Assembly: GCA_019347645.1 (NCBI GenBank)
Contig: JAHWKZ010000090.1
Location: 1 to 5,699, forward strand
DNA length: 5,699 nucleotides
Origin: Gemmatimonadota bacterium
GTDB lineage: Bacteria; Gemmatimonadota; Gemmatimonadetes; JACCXV01; JAHWKZ01
Direction: 5' to 3'
Made by a program: the position numbers and the translations under genes. Position 1 is the stretch's first letter. Each line of letters starts with the position of its first letter. Under the pieces are notes generated by a model, which made no database searches, had not been told where the DNA came from, and saw only the letters and a program-made list of their open reading frames with translations. This document shows, in pieces, positions 1 through 5,699 of this stretch.

Positions 1-507
1 TTCACGCTCAAGGCCTCGCGCAAGATCACCCACCAGAAGAAGCTTGAGGGCTGTGAGGACGAGGCGGCGTACCTGACGTCGACGTCGGGCGGCCTCGAAG
101 ACCGGCTGGGGCCGATGTTGATCCAGCTCCCCCCGTACCTGAAGAAGGACGTCCCGCGGCTGGCGGACTTCCTGGCGCTGCTGCCGGAGGGATTCCCTGC
201 CGCGGTCGAGTTTCGCTCCTCCTCCTGGTTCGACGACGAGACGTACGCCGCGCTCGAGGCCGCCGGAGTGGCGCTGGTGGCCAGCGACATGGACGAGAAG
301 CCCGAGCCGCCCGTCGTCCGCACCGCTCCGCACGGGTACGCCCGGCTGCGTCGGGTCGACTACGACGAGGACGACCTGGTCCGTTGGGCCGACCGGTTCG
401 CCGATCAGGGATGGGACGACGTCTACGTCTTCTTCAAGCACGAGGACGAGGCCACCGGCCCCCGGCTGGCGGGGCGGTTCCGGGAGATCGTCCGGGCGGG
501 ATCGTGA
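1..507 (+). CDS. DUF72 (YecE-like) family protein, 5' end outside window
   Basis: Frame 1 is open from the first base to TGA at 505-507, giving 168 residues of a protein whose start lies upstream. The visible part begins FTLKASRKITHQKKL, which matches the 'F..K..r.iTH...L' strand of the DUF72 family. It continues with GPMLIQLPP, AVEFRSSSWF and a late YARLRR segment, then ends with DVYVFFKHEDEATGPRLAG, the family's usual C-terminal block. DUF72 proteins are cytoplasmic, predicted TIM-barrel proteins of about 240-300 residues with no settled biochemical role, so roughly the last two thirds is seen here. An internal ATG at 115 falls inside the conserved domain and is not the real start. Nothing downstream suggests an operon, because the next 460 bases hold only broken sequence. 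The family call is firm; the function is unknown. Confidence 0.9.
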   Translation, partial: FTLKASRKITHQKKLEGCEDEAAYLTSTSGGLEDRLGPMLIQLPPYLKKDVPRLADFLALLPEGFPAAVEFRSSSWFDDETYAALEAAGVALVASDMDEKPEPPVVRTAPHGYARLRRVDYDEDDLVRWADRFADQGWDDVYVFFKHEDEATGPRLAGRFREIVRAGS

Positions 508-522
508 GCGCGCCCGGTCGGC

Positions 523-543
523 CGCCCCGTCGGTGAAGGGGCG
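523..543 (+). terminator. possible stem-loop after the DUF72 gene
   Basis: CGCCCC at 523-528 pairs perfectly with GGGGCG at 538-543 across a 9-base loop. The pairing can be extended imperfectly outward, to about 517-549. It lies 15 bases after the DUF72 stop, where a terminator would be expected. There is no T-run after it, so it is at best a non-canonical terminator. Chance pairing is easy in sequence this rich in G and C. Confidence 0.25.
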
Positions 544-637
544 CCGGCCCTTCCCGCCCTCCACGGCGCGGCGGCGAGGGGCCGCGAGGAGCTGGACGTC
601 GACACGCTGGAGGTGTTGATGGCCGGGGGGAGACCGC
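544..637 (+). other. coding-like stretch without a start, possible gene remnant
   Basis: After the DUF72 stop, frame 1 stays open to a TAG at 733. From about 544 to 630 most of its codons end in G or C. The stretch at 586-636 reads EELDVDTLEVLMAGGRP, an acidic and hydrophobic pattern resembling the extreme C-terminus of FtsH-type (M41) proteases, where a short 'E.LD...L..L..G.P' tail is common. No ribosome binding site or plausible start precedes it, and frame 1 turns Arg-rich beyond 640. It may be the tail of a lost gene or chance open frame in GC-rich DNA. The FtsH resemblance is only a guess from pattern. Confidence 0.2.
625..632 (+). promoter_or_regulatory. ribosome binding site of the broken membrane-protein gene
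   Basis: GGGGGGAG lies 5 bases before a GTG at 638. This good Shine-Dalgarno match decides the start of the decayed small membrane-protein gene and supports the view that it was once a translated gene. Confidence 0.45.
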
Positions 638-933
638 GTGAGGGTCCCGTCGACTCGCGCGCTGTTCGTGTTGCTCGGCGGCCTCGCCGGCGCGCTGGCG
701 GCGGTCTGTACGGCCTCACCGAGATCCCGGTGTAGCCCGCCTCCGGCGCCCGCGGCGCCGAGGCGCTCCTAAGGGTCGCCGCGGGCCTGCTCGTCGGGCT
801 TGCCCTGGCGGGCGGCGCCTCGCTCCGGCTTCGGGGTGAGGGCCTCGAGAAGGCCGCCCGGGGGCTGATCGTCGCGATCGTCGCGCTGGCCGTCGGAGTC
901 GTGGCCGGCCTCCTGAACGCGGCCGAGGGTTGA
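638..933 (+). pseudogene. small membrane protein, broken by a frameshift and an in-frame stop
   Basis: From GTG 638, frame 2 reads a short basic start followed by a hydrophobic helix (LFVLLGGLAGALAAV). Near 704-711 the coding signal moves to frame 1, reading YGLTEIPV and then TAG at 733-735. Beyond the TAG, frame 1 continues without another stop to TGA 931-933. That part encodes two more hydrophobic segments (VAAGLLVGLALAGGA and GLIVAIVALAVGVVAGLL) separated by a charged loop (RLRGEGLEKAARG). About nine in ten codons of this second part end in G or C, as in the intact genes, and it has no start codon of its own near the TAG. The whole fits a former protein of about 98 residues with three membrane helices that lost one base and gained a stop. 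I do not recognise the family. Two sequencing errors could give the same picture. Confidence 0.5.
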
Positions 934-970
934 CCCCGCCCGTCGCCGGGGCCATGATGGAGACTGGGTC

Positions 971-2245
971 ATGGCCACGCATCGAACCGCCCTCGCTCTC
1001 GCCTTGGCGCTGATGATCGGGGCTCGCGCCTCTGCAGAGGCGCAGGAAGTCCCCGGACACGAGTCCGACTCTCCCGAAGTGGTCGCGTGCGCGCTCTTCC
1101 GGCACCTCGAGTCCGATCGTTGGGACGCGGCGGCCGCGCTCTACCACGAGCGGTTCCTCGAACACTGGCATCGGCGCCTGATCCGGGACCTGCCGTCCGA
1201 AGGCGAGTCCGATCGCCTCGACCGGAATTCCGCCAGCCCGTCGAGAGACTTCTGGCTCCGCAAGCAGATGGCGGTCGCCTCCGTCGAAGAGCTCAAGGCA
1301 CTGTCACCCCCGGAGGCGGCGGCGCGCGCGCTCGAGGCCTACGACCCCGCGTATCAGTGCGACGTCACCCTGGAGAACCCGAGGTTGGTCGGCGCATGGG
1401 AGCGGGACGAGCTGGCGCGGGGATACGTCCCGGCCCACACACGTCCGATCCTCGGAAGCGTGGTCCACGGCGATCGGGCCTACGTCGGCTACCGGAGGGT
1501 CTCTGGGCCGGGACCGGGGCCCGACCCCTCGACGGGGCCCCCGTGGGGCCATTTCTGGCCCGTGCACCTCCTGGCGATGACGCGGTCGGAGGGAGGGTGG
1601 AAGGCCTGGCCGAGCGACCACCACCGGCTCCTCGAAAAGTCCTACGAGTTCTCGGTCGGGCCTCCGATCGAAGGTCCAGCGCACACGCCGACGCCTTGCC
1701 CGCACCCCCCGGACGCGACCGCCGCGCCCACCGACGAGGCGCAGACCTACGCCGGCCAGTTCCTCGATCTCGTCGATCGGGAACGATGGCCCGATGCGGC
1801 GCGGTTCTTCGCGAACGACGTCCTCGCCGATTGGTACGAGGAGAACCTCGATCGACTGGCTGCCATGCGCGCTCGAAATCCGGAGATCGGGACGTTCGTC
1901 TCCTCCCTCTTCGCCGGGATCGATTCGCTCGAGGAGCTCGAGCAGCTCTCCCCTCGCGAGGCGGCGACCTGGAACCTGGAGCGCATGCGGGAGGGCGTGA
2001 GCCGGGGACGGGAGGGTGGCCCGCGGGCCGAGCTCCGGTCCGAGGTCCTGGGCACGATCTCCGAGGGCGACCTGGCCCACGTATTGTACCGGATCCGGAG
2101 GACATTCAGAGAGTCCGGTCCCGAGGGGCGACGCGTCGAGATCGCTCCGCTGAGGGCCCGGACCGTGACCCTCCGCCGGACGGCGACGGGATGGACGGTG
2201 CTGCCCCGGGTATCGGTGCTCCTGGACGAGTCCCCCGGCGACTGA
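971..2245 (+). CDS. secreted protein of unknown function with a duplicated domain
   Basis: This 424-residue protein is probably exported. Residues 1-22 form a Sec-type signal peptide: basic start (H4, R5), hydrophobic core ALALALALMIG, and likely cleavage after ASA (22) or AEA (24). The mature part holds two diverged copies of one domain, at about residues 36-222 and 257-420, joined by a Pro/Thr-rich linker (about 233-254). Copy 1 has 'SDRWDAAAALY' and 'HW' (48-66); copy 2 has 'RERWPDAARFF' and 'DW' at an exact offset of 222 residues. Both then carry 'S.EEL..LSP.EAA' (104-117 and its counterpart), a 'DRAYVGYR'/'DLAHVLYR' strand, and a final 'GGWKAWP'/'TGWTVLP' strand. The helix-then-strand pattern resembles NTF2/SnoaL-like folds, which is inference only. 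ATG 971 has GGAG at 959-962 and gives the signal peptide directly. The stop lies 3 bases from the convergent ligD stop. No enzymatic motif is visible. Confidence 0.8.
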   Translation: MATHRTALALALALMIGARASAEAQEVPGHESDSPEVVACALFRHLESDRWDAAAALYHERFLEHWHRRLIRDLPSEGESDRLDRNSASPSRDFWLRKQMAVASVEELKALSPPEAAARALEAYDPAYQCDVTLENPRLVGAWERDELARGYVPAHTRPILGSVVHGDRAYVGYRRVSGPGPGPDPSTGPPWGHFWPVHLLAMTRSEGGWKAWPSDHHRLLEKSYEFSVGPPIEGPAHTPTPCPHPPDATAAPTDEAQTYAGQFLDLVDRERWPDAARFFANDVLADWYEENLDRLAAMRARNPEIGTFVSSLFAGIDSLEELEQLSPREAATWNLERMREGVSRGREGGPRAELRSEVLGTISEGDLAHVLYRIRRTFRESGPEGRRVEIAPLRARTVTLRRTATGWTVLPRVSVLLDESPGD

Positions 2246-2248
2246 CCC

Positions 2249-4759
2249 TCACCCAATCCGCTCCGCCAGCCGCTCCAGCGCCCCCACCAGGTCCGGCTCG
2301 AGCTCCAGCACCGGCTTCAGCGGATCCTCCTTCATCGCCCGCACCCGCCGCGGCACGCTCGCGATCGTGAACCGCGACACGTCGAGCGACGGCACGACCT
2401 CCTTCCACCTCAGCGGCGTCGAGACCGTCGCGCCGGGCCGAGGCCTGGAGGAGAAGGGTGCCACCAGCAGCTTCCCGTGGCCGTTCTGGAGGAAGTCGAC
2501 GTAGACCCGGCCCTTCCGCTTCGAGACGACCCGCTGGATCGTCGCGATCTCCGGGTTCTCGCGGACCACGATCCGCGCGATCAGCTCACCCATCAGGCGC
2601 GCCTGCTCGTGGGTCGTCCGGCCGTCGAGCGGGATCAGGAGATGCAGCCCGCTGCCACCGCTCGTCTTCACGAAGACCGGCAGCTCGATCTCCTCGCAGA
2701 GCGCACGGATCGCCTTCGCCACCGCCACGACTTCCTCGAACGGCGCGTCCTTGGGGTCGAGGTCCAGGATGCACCAGTCGGGGCTCCCGAGTGACGAGAC
2801 CCGGCTGGCCCAGACGTGGAGGAGCAGCGCCGCCGAATTGGCGATCCACAGGAGCTGGTCCATTTCGTCGACCACGAAGTAGTCGAGCTCCCGCTCGGAC
2901 CCCTCGCTCCAGATCGTCGCCGTCCGCAGCCAGTCCGGCGCCCAGTCGGGCGCGTCCTTCTGGAAGAACGACTTGCCTTCGATCCCGTCGGGGTAGCGGG
3001 TCAGGACGAGCGGCCGGTCGCGGAGGTAGGGGAGCATCCACCCGGCGATCGCCCGGTAGTAGTCGATCAGGTCGCCCTTGGTATAGCCTTCATCCGGCCA
3101 CAGGACCTTGTCGAGGTTGGTGAACGCGATCCGGCGCTCCGGCGGCTCGTCCGGGGCCTCGATCTCGACCGGCTCCTCGACCTGCGGGTGGGCGAACCCG
3201 CCGGAGCACTCGTGGGGAGCCTTGTCGTCGCGAACCCGGACGAAGACCGCGTGGCGCAGCAGCCCCTGGTCGGTGACCTCCCTGTAGCGGACCTCCACGA
3301 CGATCTCGGGCTTCGCCCATCGGTGGTCCCGGCCGCGGGGGAGCGCCGTGCCCTCCGGCGGTCGGCAGGGGGGCTCGTCGACCTCGAGGTCGGCCAGGCG
3401 GGTGGAGAGGGTCTCGAGCGTCGGCTCGTCGAAGCCCGTCCCGACGGCGCCGACATACACCAGCCCCTCGCCGTCGTAGCGCGCCAGGTGGAGCGAGCCG
3501 AAGCCCGTGCGGGTCCCCTTCGGCGCTCTCCACCCGACCACCGCGTAGTCGTCGGTTCGGACCGAGCGGATCTTCACCCATTCCTTCGAGCGCGTCCCGC
3601 GATACGGGGCATCGGCCTTCTTGGCCACGATCCCCTCGAGGCCCATCGCCACCGCGCGCTCGTAGACCGCCTCGCCCCGTTCGGCGACGTGGTCGGAGAA
3701 GCGGAGCGGCCCCCCCGACGGCACGACCTCGCGCAGGATTCGCTTCCGCTCGACGAGAGGAAGCCCGCGGGCGTCGTACCCCTCGCAGGCGATCAGGTCG
3801 AACCCGTACCAGGTGGCCGGCAGCTCCGCGGCGGCCCGCAGCACGTCCGCCCATCGTTCGAGCCGGCCGCGGCGCTGCAGCCGATCGAAGGAGGGGAGAC
3901 CGCGCTCGTCGTGGACCACGACCTCGCCGTCCACGACCAGCCCGTCGTACGGCAGCGCCGCCATCGCGCGCGCGATCTCCGGGAAGGTGCGGGTGAGGTC
4001 GTTGCCGTTGCGGGAGACGAGGCCCGCCGCGGAGCCGTCGCGCCAGCCGAGGATCCGGTAGCCGTCGAACTTGAACTCGAAAACCCAGCCGGGCCTGGAG
4101 AACGGCTCGTCCTCGGCGACGGCGAGCATGACGGCGACGTCGGCGGGATCGACCCGCCGTCGCTTCGCGCCCGCCTCCTCGAGCAGGCCCCGGATCCGTC
4201 CGATCACCGGCCCGGGGTCGGCTCGCTCCTCGACGGTCAGACCCGAGACGATCGAGTCGGGCGCGTACGCGCCGGTGCCGCGATCGTCGGCGTACGCGTC
4301 GCCTTCCTTGATCAGCAGCCATGAGTTCTCCTCCTGCTTCGTCTTCACCAGCGTCCACCGGCCGCGCAGCTTGTACCCGCTCAGATCGAATTTCAGCGTT
4401 CCTTTCGCCAGACCCTCGGCGGCGTCGCCCACCGGGGTCCAGGTGCCCCGGTCCCAGACGATCACCGGCCCGGCGCCATACTGTCCCTCGGGGATCACCC
4501 CCTCGAAATCGGCGTACTCGATCGGGTGGTCCTCGACCTTCATGGCGAGCCGCTTGTCGGCCGGATCGGCCGAGGGGCCCTTGGGGACCGCCCAGGAGAC
4601 GAGTGTCCCCTCGTGCTCCAGGCGCAGGTCCCAGTGGAGTCGAGTGGCGGAGTGCATCTGGACGACGAAAAGGTTGCCGCCAGTGGGGAGGGCGCCGCCG
4701 AAGGGCTCGGGGGTCCGTTCGGCCGCGCGCTTCTTCCGGTAGGGCTCGAGGCGGTTCAC
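2249..4759 (-). CDS. ligD: ATP-dependent DNA ligase D (phosphoesterase-ligase-polymerase)
   Basis: LigD is the multifunctional end-processing and sealing enzyme of bacterial non-homologous end joining and acts with Ku at double-strand breaks. All three domains are present, in the Pseudomonas-type order, and the length (836 residues) is normal. The 3'-phosphoesterase (about 20-165) has VVQMHSATRLHWDLRLE and KVEDHPIEYADFEG; H36, H42, D44, R46, H78 and Y82 match the known active site. The ligase (about 205-515, including the OB fold) has EFKFDGYR with nucleophile K230, VVDGEVVV (277-279 acidic pair), YGFDLIA, EGIVAKK (375-381) and WVKIR (394-398). The primase-like polymerase (about 542-836) has metal ligands D666 and D668 in LDLDPKD, TSGGSGLH (699-706), D755 in VYVDFLQN and a late STPLRW block. 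GTG 4759 is chosen because it gives the usual short N-terminus (NRLEPYRKKR) and overlaps the preceding stop as GTGA. No good ribosome binding site precedes it. No key residue appears missing. No ku gene is in view. Confidence 0.95.
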   Translation of the reverse strand: MNRLEPYRKKRAAERTPEPFGGALPTGGNLFVVQMHSATRLHWDLRLEHEGTLVSWAVPKGPSADPADKRLAMKVEDHPIEYADFEGVIPEGQYGAGPVIVWDRGTWTPVGDAAEGLAKGTLKFDLSGYKLRGRWTLVKTKQEENSWLLIKEGDAYADDRGTGAYAPDSIVSGLTVEERADPGPVIGRIRGLLEEAGAKRRRVDPADVAVMLAVAEDEPFSRPGWVFEFKFDGYRILGWRDGSAAGLVSRNGNDLTRTFPEIARAMAALPYDGLVVDGEVVVHDERGLPSFDRLQRRGRLERWADVLRAAAELPATWYGFDLIACEGYDARGLPLVERKRILREVVPSGGPLRFSDHVAERGEAVYERAVAMGLEGIVAKKADAPYRGTRSKEWVKIRSVRTDDYAVVGWRAPKGTRTGFGSLHLARYDGEGLVYVGAVGTGFDEPTLETLSTRLADLEVDEPPCRPPEGTALPRGRDHRWAKPEIVVEVRYREVTDQGLLRHAVFVRVRDDKAPHECSGGFAHPQVEEPVEIEAPDEPPERRIAFTNLDKVLWPDEGYTKGDLIDYYRAIAGWMLPYLRDRPLVLTRYPDGIEGKSFFQKDAPDWAPDWLRTATIWSEGSERELDYFVVDEMDQLLWIANSAALLLHVWASRVSSLGSPDWCILDLDPKDAPFEEVVAVAKAIRALCEEIELPVFVKTSGGSGLHLLIPLDGRTTHEQARLMGELIARIVVRENPEIATIQRVVSKRKGRVYVDFLQNGHGKLLVAPFSSRPRPGATVSTPLRWKEVVPSLDVSRFTIASVPRRVRAMKEDPLKPVLELEPDLVGALERLAERIG

Positions 4760-4836
4760 GTCCAGGAGTTCAGGACCGAGATGCCGTGGTCGGCGCAGTC
4801 GGACGCGTTGCGGGTCACGAAGGTGAGGGGACGTCC
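4756..4836 (-). pseudogene. C-terminal remnant of a VapC-like PIN-domain toxin
   Basis: On the minus strand the codons ending at TGA 4758-4756 read GRPLTFVTRNASDCADHGIS followed by VLNSWT. This matches the end of VapC-type PIN-domain ribonucleases, whose last strand is 'g.tLVTRN..dF...G...lNPW'. VapC toxins are about 125-140 residues and cleave RNA using a cluster of Asp/Glu residues, with VapB as antitoxin. Only about the last 26 residues remain, so nearly all of the catalytic cluster is gone and no toxin can be made. Upstream on the same strand the frame stays open to about 4953 but is simply antisense to the cyclo-ligase fragment, with no start codon or PIN similarity. The stop overlaps the ligD start by four bases, as expected for an old operon. 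Short length limits certainty, but the TRN...LN.W pattern is distinctive. Confidence 0.6.
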
Positions 4837-5174
4837 GGCACGTCGACCTGGTCGTGTGCGGCAGCGTTGCCGTGGACCGGCGAGGGGGCCGCATCGGGAA
4901 GGGAGGAGGGTTCTCGGACCTCGAGTTCGCGCTCCTGGCCGAGGCCGGCCTCATGGACGACGACACGGTGATCGTGACCACGGTGCACCCGCTCCAGGTC
5001 CTCGACGAGCATCTCCCGGAGACCAGGCACGACTTCCGCGTGGACCGGATCGTCACCCCGGACGAGGTGATCCGATGCCGGAGGCGACGCCGCCCGCCCG
5101 GGAGCCTGTGGGATGACCTGGACGAGGACAAGGTCGCCGCGGTCCCGGCGCTCCGCGCCCGACGCGGGCGCTGA
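4830..5174 (+). pseudogene. 5-formyltetrahydrofolate cyclo-ligase-like protein, C-terminal half only
   Basis: The frame ending at TGA 5172-5174 reads VRHVDLVVCGSVAVDRRG, then IGKGGGFSDLEFALLAEAG, VIVTTVHPLQVLDEHLP, DRIVTPDEVIRC and a final RPPGSLWDDLDEDKVAAVP. This is the C-terminal half of the 5-formyltetrahydrofolate cyclo-ligase / MTHFSD-like family. Relatives convert 5-formyl-THF to 5,10-methenyl-THF with ATP, and the 'GKGGG(Y/F)SD' loop corresponds to the family's Gly-rich phosphate-binding motif. Family members are around 200-250 residues; about 115 are present. Upstream, frame 3 meets a TGA at 4824-4826 with no N-terminal half before it. The only nearby start, GTG 4854, lies inside a core strand and lacks a ribosome binding site. 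I read it as truncated at about 4828-4838, where the antiparallel VapC remnant begins. A chimeric assembly is the main alternative to a real deletion. Confidence 0.7.
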
Positions 5175-5186
5175 GTAGGATCGCAC

Positions 5187-5194
5187 GGGGGGAG
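5187..5194 (+). promoter_or_regulatory. ribosome binding site of the cyclase gene
   Basis: GGGGGGAG ends 1 base before ATG 5196, with its G-run 5-8 bases away. The spacing of the terminal GGAG is short, so the G-run is the likelier pairing site. It supports ATG 5196 as the start. Confidence 0.4.
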
Positions 5195-5195
5195 C

Positions 5196-5699
5196 ATGAG
5201 CGATCTGCCAACCGGCACCGTCACCTTCCTGTTCTCGGCCATCGAGGGATCCACGAAGCTCCTCCAGCGGCTGGGTGACGCCTACCCTGACCAGCTCCAC
5301 GAGCACGGGCGCATCGTGCGGGCCGCGGTGGAGGCGGCCGGTGGGACGGAGGTGAGCACGGAGGGGGACTCCTTCTTCGCCGTGTTCCCCATGCCGAGCG
5401 GCGCCCTGCACGCCGCGGTGGCGGCACAGCGAGCCCTCAGCGGGCATGCTTTCTCGCACGGGCATCCCCTCCGGGTCCGGATCGGCATGCACACCGGCGA
5501 GGGGCACGTCGGAGGGGGCGACTACGTCGGGATGGACGTGAACCGCGCCGCCCGCATCGCGGCCGCCGGCCACGGCGGCCAGGTGTTGCTCTCGGAGGCT
5601 ACGCGGGGCCTGGTGGAACGCGACCTCCCCGCGGGGGTTCGCCTGCGGGAGCTGGGAAGCCATCGCCTCAAGGACATCCCCAAGCCGGAGCGGATCTAC
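5196..5699 (+). CDS. class III adenylate/guanylate cyclase domain protein, 3' end outside window
   Basis: The first 168 residues of a class III nucleotidyl cyclase are visible and the frame is still open at the window edge. These enzymes make cAMP or cGMP from ATP or GTP. The domain begins at once, with TGTVTFLFSAIEGSTKLL (7-24), followed by STEGDSFFAVF (54-64), RVRIGMHTGE (93-102), DYVGMDVNRAARI (109-121), GGQVLLSEAT and LGSHRLKDIPKPERIY. The second metal-binding Asp (D58) and the transition-state pair N116 and R120 are present. The first metal-binding Asp, normally in 'TDIEGST', is Ala15 (GCC at 5238-5240), and the usual adenine-reading Lys position is Ser54. Activity is therefore doubtful unless a partner subunit supplies the missing residue. 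There is no signal peptide or membrane segment before the domain. Relatives often carry a C-terminal ATPase and TPR region, which would lie beyond the window. It starts 21 bases after the cyclo-ligase remnant. Confidence 0.9.
   Translation, partial: MSDLPTGTVTFLFSAIEGSTKLLQRLGDAYPDQLHEHGRIVRAAVEAAGGTEVSTEGDSFFAVFPMPSGALHAAVAAQRALSGHAFSHGHPLRVRIGMHTGEGHVGGGDYVGMDVNRAARIAAAGHGGQVLLSEATRGLVERDLPAGVRLRELGSHRLKDIPKPERIY

Noticed and set aside
423..719. Minus-strand open frame of about 100 codons after the DUF72 gene
   Set aside because: It is low-complexity and Arg/Pro-rich, overlaps the DUF72 3' end antisense, and lacks a ribosome binding site or family motif.
934..951. Hairpin CCCCG/CGGGG after the membrane pseudogene
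   Set aside because: It has only five base pairs and no T-run; such pairing is expected by chance in this base composition.
930..958. Promoter-like pair TTGACC and CATGAT, 17 bases apart, before the 971 gene
   Set aside because: The -10 match is weak (4 of 6), and the implied transcript would begin about 6 bases before ATG 971, leaving out the apparent GGAG ribosome binding site.
1304..2256. Minus-strand open frames across the secreted-protein gene
   Set aside because: The products are Arg/Pro-rich without motifs, while the plus frame has a signal peptide, an internal duplication and consistent codon use.
2816..4324. Plus-strand open frame of about 500 codons inside ligD
   Set aside because: It is antisense to the well-supported ligase and polymerase domains, its protein is low-complexity and rich in Arg, Val and Asp, and it shows no family motif. 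Long antisense frames are usual in GC-rich genes.
3090..4358. Minus-strand open frame of about 420 codons in another frame of ligD
   Set aside because: It is an out-of-frame shadow with an Arg/Gly-rich product; the ligD frame holds every catalytic motif without interruption, so no frameshift is implied.
4760..5254. N-terminal extension of ligD by 165 codons to an ATG at 5254
   Set aside because: The added residues are Arg/Ser/Thr-rich, antisense to the cyclo-ligase remnant and cyclase start, and absent from LigD proteins. GTG 4759 gives the normal N-terminus.
4815..5663. Minus-strand open frame of about 280 codons
   Set aside because: It is antisense to the cyclase domain and the cyclo-ligase fragment, both of which have clear family motifs on the plus strand.

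Overview
The window is very GC-rich DNA (estimated around 70%) with genes in both directions and most codons ending in G or C. Two features suggest an uncultured soil-type bacterium, perhaps Actinomycetota or Chloroflexota: a bacterial NHEJ ligase, and a cyclase of the 'TGTVTFLF..IEGST' type common in such genomes. This placement is inference; there is no rRNA or other marker. I see no tRNA, rRNA, CRISPR array, insertion sequence or phage gene.

Layout. (1) 1-507, plus: 3' part of a DUF72 (YecE-like) gene cut by the window edge. (2) 508-970: no intact gene. It holds a weak hairpin, a short coding-like stretch, and a small membrane-protein gene broken by one frameshift and one in-frame stop. 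(3) 971-2245, plus: a secreted protein of unknown function made of two diverged copies of one domain. (4) 2249-4759, minus: a complete ATP-dependent DNA ligase D (phosphoesterase-ligase-polymerase order), ending 3 bases from the previous gene's stop. (5) 4756-4836, minus: the last ~26 codons of a VapC-like PIN-domain gene, whose stop overlaps the ligD GTG start as GTGA. (6) 4830-5174, plus: the C-terminal half of a 5-formyltetrahydrofolate cyclo-ligase-like gene, abutting the VapC remnant tail against head. (7) 5196-5699, plus: the N-terminal catalytic domain of a class III nucleotidyl cyclase, cut by the window edge, with Ala in place of the first metal-binding Asp.

The genes do not form one pathway. 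LigD is the repair core and would normally work with Ku, which is not in view. The rest looks like an accessory neighbourhood with several decayed genes. I found no clear new multi-gene system. The points most worth checking are the cyclase Asp-to-Ala change, the junction of two truncated genes just upstream of ligD, and the duplicated secreted protein.
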